This document shows, in pieces, positions 58,019 to 64,000 of a stretch of 64,000 nt of DNA. Made by a program: the position numbers and the translations under genes. This stretch comes from Onstottus_B arcticum. GTDB lineage: Bacteria; Acidobacteriota; Blastocatellia; UBA7656. Where the stretch lies: NCBI GenBank assembly GCA_038040485.1, contig JBBPIE010000007.1:186001-250000 (forward strand). The letters run 5' to 3'. Every line of letters starts with the position of its first letter. Within the stretch, counting starts at the first letter, position 1. The notes beneath the pieces are model-generated. The model did not search any database, was not told the DNA's origin, and saw only the letters and a list, made by a program, of their open reading frames with translations.

Positions 58019-58105
58019 AAGGCGTGACCGTAAACTCAAGAGCTGGGTGCCATCCGACCTCGGGGGCTCGGACGCCGCACGGCTTCGAGTTTGCGGTCAC
58101 GCCTT
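58019..58105. repeat. Long hairpin between the OmpA-like and VWFA genes
   Basis: AAGGCGTGACCGTAAACTC (58019-58037) pairs with GAGTTTGCGGTCACGCCTT (58087-58105) at 18 of 19 positions. The loop holds a second GC-rich palindrome (CCGACCTCGGGGGCTCGG). On the plus strand a T4 follows. It may end the OmpA transcript or be a dispersed repeat. Confidence 0.8.
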
Positions 58106-58129
58106 TTGTTCAGCCCGCCGCTATTGCTT

Positions 58130-59149
58130 CTAGCGATTAGAGCCGACGGGGCGACTGACGTTGACCGGGGTTGTCAGACCTTTGCTGACGAGAACCGATA
58201 CTTCGACGCGGCGATTCTGTTTGCGGCCTTCGAGCGTTGAGTTGTCGGCCACGGGCTGCGATTCGCCGTATCCGAATGGGAGTATGATCCGCCGCAGGGG
58301 AATGTTGTGGTGCTCGGCCAGGTAGCCCATCACGGCCTGCGCACGTCTCTGGCTGAGCGAGCGATTCAGCTTCTCATTGCCATCGGATGAAGCAAAGCCG
58401 CGCACTTCGATCACGAATCCGCGTTCATTCTTTGCCTGAGTTGCAAGGTCGTCGAGCATTGTCTTGGCCTCAAGGCTAAGCACCGCGCTGCCGACCTTGA
58501 ACATGACCGCTCCGGTCTTGCGCACGTCATAGTCGTCGAGCGACGAGATGCGGTCGTTCGTCTTGTTGACGCCATCAACCGCCACTTCCGCTGTTTCCTG
58601 CGCGGCGGCTGCTCCGCCCTTCGCGAGATTCGCGACCTGGCTCAATTCGTCAAGCTGACCAGATAAGCGCTCGGCATTTTGTTCGGTGCGGCCAACGCGA
58701 TCTTCCGCCTGACCCAACCGGTTTTCAATTGGAACTACGGTGGAGTCAACAGTGAGAGCAACTCTCAAATCGTTGTCATTCACTTTGATCTTGTCGGCTA
58801 CGAGCGCGCCCGAGGAATCTCCGCGTCCTTCGACCTCGAGGTAAAGTCCCCGGACCAGTTGAGCGTCAGAATACTTCTTGCCGCCGCGGAACGGGTTTCC
58901 CTTCTTTTCTTCAATCTTGACGTTGCTGGCCAGACGAACCGTCAATTCCGATCCGGTCTGGTCGCGCATTATCAAGTTCTGTTCCTCACGCCTGATGACT
59001 GTGCCTTGGACCTTCATCTTCACGCCGGAGTTGACATCCATCTTCTTGACAGGACTCTTGATTGAGCCGGCGGGTTGCTGGGCCGAAACCGGAATGATGA
59101 ACGCCACGCTCAACACTACTAATGCTCTTAACATCGACAGTTTTCTCAT
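58130..59149 (-). CDS. OmpA-family outer-membrane protein
   Basis: A 339-residue protein with a signal peptide (SMLRALVVLSVAFIIPVSAQ). An N-terminal DUF5666-like beta domain follows (VQGTVIRREEQNLIMRDQTG, GLYLEVEGRGDSSGALVADK). A helical region of heptads (RVGRTEQNAERLSGQLDELS, about 155-215) leads to the C-terminal peptidoglycan-binding OmpA domain with NRSLSQRRAQAVMGYL and GYGESQPVADN. It should tether the outer membrane to the wall. It is upstream of VWFA on the same strand, separated by the hairpin at 58019. Confidence 0.9.
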   Translation of the reverse strand: MRKLSMLRALVVLSVAFIIPVSAQQPAGSIKSPVKKMDVNSGVKMKVQGTVIRREEQNLIMRDQTGSELTVRLASNVKIEEKKGNPFRGGKKYSDAQLVRGLYLEVEGRGDSSGALVADKIKVNDNDLRVALTVDSTVVPIENRLGQAEDRVGRTEQNAERLSGQLDELSQVANLAKGGAAAAQETAEVAVDGVNKTNDRISSLDDYDVRKTGAVMFKVGSAVLSLEAKTMLDDLATQAKNERGFVIEVRGFASSDGNEKLNRSLSQRRAQAVMGYLAEHHNIPLRRIILPFGYGESQPVADNSTLEGRKQNRRVEVSVLVSKGLTTPVNVSRPVGSNR

Positions 59150-59707
59150 AACATTCTCCTATAGCCCGAAAGAGGGGCTTACATTGGGTTCGCATGGATT
59201 TGAAGACCAGTTCCGCTTGATCGATGAACGGAACCGGCTGGGCTTATGACAACTTGCATTCGGATGCGGTTCGAGACTTAGCGCAGAGGCCAGGGGCAGA
59301 CACGAAACGCGATCACTCGCCTCTGCAGTTGCAACGCCCCTGCCTGGGCTTGAGAAGTTTTCCTGTGCGATCTTGAACCTAATCATCGGCGAGTTAACTG
59401 GCAATTGTCGTGCAAGTGCCCAGAGATCCCGAGCGCAGCATTTTGACGAATTTTGACCTGTACCTGCCGAATCGTCTGCCGGTACCACGTAAGTTTTTCC
59501 GATGGATGTTTTTGCCAATGAACTAACTTCATACAGTCGCTCTTGAATTAGCGCCGTATCACAACATAATCGCCAACAGCTTCGAGCGAGCTTGGAGTGC
59601 AGACCGGCCGCCAGCGGCTTAATACCGTCGTGGTCCGGTTGATTGACTCGCGCGCTTCGGCTAGAGTTCGCCGAACGTATGGAGAACCGTTCACGAGTGA
59701 CTCCGCG
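59150..59707. other. Divergent intergenic region, no gene seen
   Basis: This 558-bp stretch separates the OmpA-like gene (-) from the hydratase gene (+). It contains no repeat family, no RNA gene and no protein-like frame that I trust; the long minus-strand open frame here lacks family features. Promoters for both genes should lie within it. Confidence 0.6.
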
Positions 59708-60514
59708 ATGACCGACCTGAACCAGAAGCCGAGAATCACGTTGTCGATCGAAGATCATGGCGAGCGCGGACGCACGGCTCGAATAATGGTAGACAACCAG
59801 GCGCGCCTCAATGTTCTCAACAACTCGTTGATCGCTGACCTGGCAGCGGCGGTCAACAGCTTGCGCGATGACGAACGCTTGCGGGCGTTGATTCTTTCCG
59901 GAGCAGGAGAGCGCGCATTCATCGGAGGCGCGGACATAAGCGAAATGGCTGGACTCGACCCGGACTCCGCGCGCGCGTTTATCACGCGACTGCACGAGGC
60001 TTGCTCATCCCTGCGCAACTTGCCGGTTCCGGTCATCGCGCGGATCTCCGGTTACTGTCTTGGCGCCGGGCTTGAAGTAGCTGCCTCCTGCGATCTGCGA
60101 GTCGCCGCAAGCCATTCGACTTTTGGAATGCCCGAAGTACGAGTCGGAGTCCCTTCGGTGATCGAAGCGGCGTTGCTGCCGCGACTGACCGGCCGCGGAA
60201 AGACGGCTGAGCTGGTTTACACTGGCGAGGCGTTGACGGCGCAAGAAGCCGCGGCGTGTGGGCTTGTTGAACGCGTCGTGCCGGCAGAGGAACTCGATCA
60301 AGCGGTCGCGAGCTGGGTCGAGGCGATCTTGCAGGCCGGGCCGCGCGCCGTGCGACTGCAAAAAAAGCTCCTGGCCGACTGGGACCGCCTTTCTCTGGAT
60401 GAGGCTATCGCGCGCGGTATTGATTCATTCGCCGAAGCTTATCGCACAGATGAGCCTGGCAAGTTCATGGAAAAGTTTCTCACGCGCAAGCGCGTTGACC
60501 CGGAAGCGACGTAG
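59708..60514 (+). CDS. Enoyl-CoA hydratase/isomerase family protein
   Basis: A 268-residue crotonase-fold enzyme from ATG 59708; the frame is open further upstream but lacks family sequence there. GAGERAFIGGADISEMAGLD and RISGYCLGAGLEVAASCDLR form the oxyanion-hole half. FGMPEVRVGVPSVIEAALLP carries one expected Glu (PEV) and an Ile-Glu where GG-x-Q-R is usual, so the exact reaction is uncertain. It is 21 bp upstream of a CoA-transferase gene, so both probably act on one acyl-CoA. Confidence 0.88.
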   Translation: MTDLNQKPRITLSIEDHGERGRTARIMVDNQARLNVLNNSLIADLAAAVNSLRDDERLRALILSGAGERAFIGGADISEMAGLDPDSARAFITRLHEACSSLRNLPVPVIARISGYCLGAGLEVAASCDLRVAASHSTFGMPEVRVGVPSVIEAALLPRLTGRGKTAELVYTGEALTAQEAAACGLVERVVPAEELDQAVASWVEAILQAGPRAVRLQKKLLADWDRLSLDEAIARGIDSFAEAYRTDEPGKFMEKFLTRKRVDPEAT

Positions 60515-60535
60515 GCCGGGACTTCGACAAGTTTT

Positions 60536-61753
60536 ATGAATGCAACCTCAGCGGATAGCAAACGGCCGGCCGGCCCGCTCGCGGGCGTCAAGGTGCTCGA
60601 CTTCTGCAGCTTTATCAACGGCGCTTACAGCGCAGCGTTGATGGGCGATCTGGGCGCGGAAGTCATCAAGATCGAACCGCTCACCGGAGACAACGCTCGC
60701 GCGTGGGGACCCTTCCTCAAAGGTGAGAGCCGCTTCTACCAAGCGTGGAACCGAAACAAGCGGTGCATCGCTCTAGATCTGACTTCCAGTGATGGGCGCG
60801 AGATCGTCTACAAGCTCGTTGAGAACGCTGACGTGATGATCGAGAACTTCAGACGCGGGGTGACCGAAAGGCTCGGGATAGACTACACGGCGATGCGAGA
60901 AGTCAATCCGCAAATCATCTACTGCTCCTCGACCGCCTTCGGCACAAAGGGAGTGTATCGCGATCGGCCCGGATACGATCCCGTTCTGCAAGCGCTCAGC
61001 GGCGTTGCTAAAGACAACGCGCGCTACAGCGGCAGCATTGCGATCGGCGCGGTTGCCGCTTCTGACTATCAAGCTTCGATGCTGATAGTGGCCGGAGCAC
61101 TCTCCGCGTTGTATCACCGAGAGAAGACCGGTGAAGGACAAAAGGTCGAGACGTCTTTGCTGCAGGGAATAATGTCGATCCAGTCGCACTACTTCGTCGA
61201 GGCTTTGGAATGCGATGAGGAGGGCGCGCTTGGAATCTACCCATATCGCTTCTTCGAGACTAACGACGATCTCATCTTTATTGCTGCGGGGACGGATAAG
61301 TTCTGGATGATGCTGTGCGAGATCCTTGGAATTTCCGAACTGGGAAAGGATCCGCGTTACGCCACCAACGGCAAGCGGGCCGAACGACGCGAGGAGTTGA
61401 CCGCCATTCTCCAGCCGCTTTTCCTGAAGGCGCGTTCCGCCGATTGGGAGCGCTTGTTAGTAGAAAAAGGCGTACCCTGTGGCGGAGTCAAAGACTACCT
61501 CGCGTTTCTAAACGATCCGCAGGTCGCGGCGATGGAGATGAATCCAGTTGTGGAGCATCCGCTAATCGGGCCGATGCGAATGGCCGGTGTGCCGATCAAT
61601 CTCGAGAAGACTCCGGGTGGTATCCAGCGCGCAGCGCCAACCCTGGGGCAACACACCGAGGAAATCCTTCGCGAGATCGGCTTCGGTGAAGACCGCATAG
61701 CCAGCTTGCGAAGAATTCGGGTCATTCATCAAAACCAGCCGGCCGAGCACTAA
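60536..61753 (+). CDS. CaiB/BaiF (class III) CoA-transferase
   Basis: A 405-residue enzyme moving CoA between carboxylic acids. GVKVLDFCSFINGAYSAALM and GDLGAEVIKIEPLTGDNAR begin the fold. The catalytic Asp is in AVAASDYQASML, and ALYHREKTGEGQKVETSLLQ follows. CaiB relatives act on carnitine or crotonobetaine and others on formyl-, succinyl- or oxalyl-CoA. The donor and acceptor cannot be assigned. With the upstream hydratase and the downstream small protein it forms a three-gene run with 21- and 15-bp gaps. Confidence 0.92.
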   Translation: MNATSADSKRPAGPLAGVKVLDFCSFINGAYSAALMGDLGAEVIKIEPLTGDNARAWGPFLKGESRFYQAWNRNKRCIALDLTSSDGREIVYKLVENADVMIENFRRGVTERLGIDYTAMREVNPQIIYCSSTAFGTKGVYRDRPGYDPVLQALSGVAKDNARYSGSIAIGAVAASDYQASMLIVAGALSALYHREKTGEGQKVETSLLQGIMSIQSHYFVEALECDEEGALGIYPYRFFETNDDLIFIAAGTDKFWMMLCEILGISELGKDPRYATNGKRAERREELTAILQPLFLKARSADWERLLVEKGVPCGGVKDYLAFLNDPQVAAMEMNPVVEHPLIGPMRMAGVPINLEKTPGGIQRAAPTLGQHTEEILREIGFGEDRIASLRRIRVIHQNQPAEH

Positions 61754-61768
61754 GCTACAGGAGATTCC

Positions 61769-62254
61769 ATGCAACAACTTTCACTAACCGTTCTCGCGCT
61801 CACGTTGATCCTTACCGGATCATCGAGTCACACGACGCCGCAGCCCGGCGATGACCCCAAGGTCGCGCCCGGTTGTGAAGGACCGTCGCGCGCTGCCATC
61901 AAAGTGCTCGACGACTTCATGGCGGGATTTAATGCCAAAGATATCAAGAGGTTTGAGGCGACCTACAACTATCCGCATGTTCGTCTGGCGGGCGGGAAGG
62001 TCGTGACTCTCAACGCGCCGAGCGACAGGCAGGAAGTGTTCGCGCGGCTTCAAAGCGGCATGGGATGGGACTACAGCGGCTACGTCGACCGCAAGATCAT
62101 TCACTGCGGACCGGACAAGGTTCACGTCGCCGTGCGCGTCACCCGCTACAAAAAGGACGGGACGCCTATCCAGACTTTCGACTCGTTGTACGTTGTGACC
62201 AACCAGAACGGCAGATGGGGTATCCAGATGCGCTCGAGCTACGCGGGAGAGTGA
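61769..62254 (+). CDS. Exported NTF2-like (SnoaL/DUF4440-type) protein
   Basis: A 161-residue protein. Residues 1-19 are a signal peptide (MQQLSLTVLALTLILTGSSS). The mature part is a small alpha+beta cone fold: AIKVLDDFMAGFNAKDIKRF, YNYPHVRLAGGKVVTL and NQNGRWGIQMRSSYAG. Such domains bind small hydrophobic molecules or act as isomerases and hydrolases. It starts 15 bp behind the CoA-transferase, so co-transcription is likely, but one partner is cytoplasmic and this protein is exported, which suggests a separate role. Confidence 0.8.
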   Translation: MQQLSLTVLALTLILTGSSSHTTPQPGDDPKVAPGCEGPSRAAIKVLDDFMAGFNAKDIKRFEATYNYPHVRLAGGKVVTLNAPSDRQEVFARLQSGMGWDYSGYVDRKIIHCGPDKVHVAVRVTRYKKDGTPIQTFDSLYVVTNQNGRWGIQMRSSYAGE

Positions 62255-62332
62255 AGCCGCAGGATAGATGACCGTCTCCGCAACCCGTTGCGTTGAACAC
62301 GCTGCTAGCGGACACCGCGAGGCTCGGGACCG

Positions 62333-63355
62333 CTACTTTGTCTTCGTCCCCTTCAGCTCCTTGTACATGTCCTCAACGTTCGGCTGAGTGAAATTCTGAA
62401 ACCCGAAGCTCTTGTACTTATCTGGAAGCTTCAACTGCTCTTTCGCTTGTTCGATCGTCAGGCCGTCGGCGCTTCCCTTCTTAACCCGGCTTCGCAAGTC
62501 ATCGAGATAGTCCCTGAACTCCCGCATCTCCGCCGCTCCCGCGACGTTGCCGTGACCGGGAACGAACTTGGTGTTCGGATGGTTGCTGAGAATCTTGTCG
62601 AGAGACGGGATCCAGTCATTCACCGTTGCATCGACCAGATTCGGAAGCGTCTTTGACCAACCCATGTCACCGGTGAACATCACGTCGGCGTCCGGCACGT
62701 AGACCAGTACGTCTCCTCCTGTGTGACCGGGAAGCGAAAACAGAACAACCTCACGAGTCCCCAGATAGAGATGCACAACGCCTTCACTGAAAGTCATCGA
62801 GGGATTGGTCAGCTTGATCGCGAGCATGGCGTCGAGCCGGCGCAACTGACGTTCGAGTTGCGCGCGTTTGTCTTTCTGGTCTTCCGAGGTCTCGCTGAGT
62901 TGCTTCGCTGTGTCCGCTTTTCGCTTTTGAAGCTCCTCGGGTAGTGGAAGAAAGCGCCGGTTCTTTGTTGTCTGCCAAGCCGAAACCCTGTCGTGCGCGA
63001 TGATGGGCACATTGCGCGCTGCAAGCACTTGATTGCCGCCGGTGTGGTCGAGATGGTAGTGCGTATTGACGGCGTACTTGATCGGTTGCCCGGTCAGCTT
63101 CCCGATCTCGGCGATGAGTTCCTCGACGGCGATCGGAGTAAAGAACGTATCAACGATGAGCACTCCGCCATCTCCGACGATGAATCCAGCATTACCCGAC
63201 GCGAGACCTCCAGGCTTAGCGATGCCGGCGTAGACGCCCTCAGCGACCTTCACTAATTGAAAGTCGTCTTCTGGCTTGAGCATCGCCGGACGCGCCTTCC
63301 CGCTTGCGCCCATCAACAACAATCCGACCAGCGTGAGCCTCAATGCCTTCTTCAA
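62333..63355 (-). CDS. MBL-fold metallo-hydrolase, exported
   Basis: A 340-residue protein with a signal peptide (ALRLTLVGLLLMGASGKARP). The zinc site is NTHYHLDHTGGN, with the later ligands in FSLPGHTGGDVLVYVPD and VMFTGDMGW and the final His in KFVPGHGNVAGA. Between strands lies an extra coiled-coil insertion (ELQKRKADTAKQLSETSEDQ). Relatives include lactonases, quinoprotein-relay hydrolases and beta-lactamases. The substrate is unknown. The C-terminal helix ends DMYKELKGTKTK. It is convergent with the NTF2-like gene. Confidence 0.9.
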   Translation of the reverse strand: MKKALRLTLVGLLLMGASGKARPAMLKPEDDFQLVKVAEGVYAGIAKPGGLASGNAGFIVGDGGVLIVDTFFTPIAVEELIAEIGKLTGQPIKYAVNTHYHLDHTGGNQVLAARNVPIIAHDRVSAWQTTKNRRFLPLPEELQKRKADTAKQLSETSEDQKDKRAQLERQLRRLDAMLAIKLTNPSMTFSEGVVHLYLGTREVVLFSLPGHTGGDVLVYVPDADVMFTGDMGWSKTLPNLVDATVNDWIPSLDKILSNHPNTKFVPGHGNVAGAAEMREFRDYLDDLRSRVKKGSADGLTIEQAKEQLKLPDKYKSFGFQNFTQPNVEDMYKELKGTKTK

Positions 63356-64000
63356 GTTCTCATCCTCCCGTGTTGAGTCGTAACGAAACTGCGAGGCGGG
63401 CCACCGCCGGGCAATTTCACGCAGCCCGAATAATAATGCAGGCGCGGTCTCAAACGTAAGCGCCCGCTCGAACCGAAACGGGACCCGGGTACTGCTCGCC
63501 TGGCGCTAATTCCTGTCAAGAACAAAAGCTCTATCGACGGCTAGACCGCGTACCGGCGCTCTCCAAGTCTAGACACTCAGTATTAAATAACACTTCCCAA
63601 AAAAAAACTTGACATCGCGTTGTCTGACATGTTACTAAGAGCGTGCAAAGTCACAACATCAAAAGTAACAACCTCACTTGCATCACAGTCCGGCCTTTTT
63701 TGATCCCCCGGGCTCCAGTTGTCTCTCGTAGTTAGATGGGCTTGATTCTAAGTCTCGCTCTCTTACGTCAAGCTCGGCGTCCATTCCCTTCAACCCCAAT
63801 GTATTGATTTTGGGCCGCTTATCTCTCAGTGGACCGCATTGAATCTGCCTAAATGTGCGGCAAGCGGAGCTTTGTCTTGCATCCGTCGGAAGCTTGAGAC
63901 GGATCACGGTAGCTCTGTGCGCAAAGCGCAGCCCGGCGTCCCGGGAGAGGTGTGTCCAGTGGAAGAAATGTAACTCAACGTCTGAAGCCTAGATCCTGAA
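63356..64000. other. Terminal intergenic region
   Basis: This 645-bp stretch at the right edge contains a strong promoter (63609-63637) but no protein-like frame that I can support. It is the upstream region of the MBL gene (-) and of whatever lies beyond the window on the plus strand. The sequence after 63640 is probably an untranslated leader. Confidence 0.55.
63609..63637 (+). promoter_or_regulatory. Strong sigma-70 promoter facing out of the window
   Basis: A perfect TTGACA (63609-63614), a 17-bp spacer and TTACTA (63632-63637). It is preceded by an A9-type run at 63600-63607 that could act as an UP element. At least 360 bases of leader follow without a gene. Confidence 0.55.

Noticed and set aside
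59159..59995. 278-codon minus-strand frame upstream of the OmpA-like gene
   Set aside because: It overlaps the hydratase start, has poor protein composition and no ribosome site.
63683..63907. 74-codon minus-strand frame near the right edge
   Set aside because: It lies in the probable leader of the outward promoter; no family features or ribosome site.

Overview
This is a chromosomal window with bacterial housekeeping genes and moderately high G+C. Several features point to Acidobacteriota. There is a VWFA-related protein of the type expanded in acidobacteria (56984-57973) and a macromolecular-synthesis pair dnaG-rpoD. The intergenic spaces are full of several unrelated families of long hairpin repeats. 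I would guess the Blastocatellia side of the phylum, but no rRNA gene is present to settle it. I see no tRNA, rRNA, CRISPR array, complete insertion sequence or replication origin.

Layout. 1-4.7 kb: lipoprotein fragment, gamma carbonic anhydrase, a 503-bp inverted-repeat element carrying a broken four-helix-bundle gene, then hisS and aspS. 4.8-15.4 kb: secreted and enzymatic genes (ASPM/SPD-2-like protein, B12-radical SAM enzyme, thioesterase, cytochrome c, phytase, 2OG oxygenase, M29-like protein, HAD hydrolase, peroxiredoxin), with an integron-integrase remnant at 5.6 kb. 15.4-17.3 kb: an A+T-richer accessory patch with a toxin-antitoxin remnant, an uncharacterised gene, a HEPN protein and a DUF2283 gene with a nonsense codon. 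17.4-28.3 kb: ClC channel, BON protein, acyltransferase, mutS2, dnaG and rpoD. 28.4-30.1 kb: a PspA-like gene followed by two tandem TIR genes. 30.1-34.5 kb: glmM, cdaR and cdaA, the c-di-AMP/peptidoglycan module. 35.1-43.3 kb: coaBC, rpoZ, gmk and yicC, an MsbA-like exporter and a DHH phosphoesterase. 43.4-49 kb: a Tat-exported flavoprotein operon, a secreted protein, a Na/Ca exchanger-like protein and a Usp. 49.1-55.8 kb: peptide ABC importer without ATPases, a small overlapping gene pair, HPr and EI. 55.8-64 kb: frameshifted ankyrin gene, VWFA, OmpA, enoyl-CoA hydratase with a CoA-transferase, an MBL hydrolase and a terminal promoter region.

How genes work together: hisS/aspS charge tRNAs. 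dnaG and rpoD adjoin, as in the classical macromolecular-synthesis operon. cdaA-cdaR-glmM links c-di-AMP synthesis to UDP-GlcNAc supply. yicC-gmk-rpoZ-coaBC is a compact, overlapping operon. The hydratase and CoA-transferase probably act in one acyl-CoA pathway. HPr and EI form a phosphorelay with no EII in sight.

The most unusual content is outside housekeeping: (1) the 46-bp perfect inverted-repeat element with a four-helix-bundle pseudogene and its gene-less relative at 24.3 kb; (2) the PspA-TIR-TIR cluster, in which one TIR keeps and the other lacks the expected catalytic glutamate; (3) the HEPN/toxin-antitoxin patch; (4) an integron-integrase tail with a possible attC; (5) several families of dispersed hairpins; and (6) a 30-bp in-frame minisatellite inside the coaBC linker.
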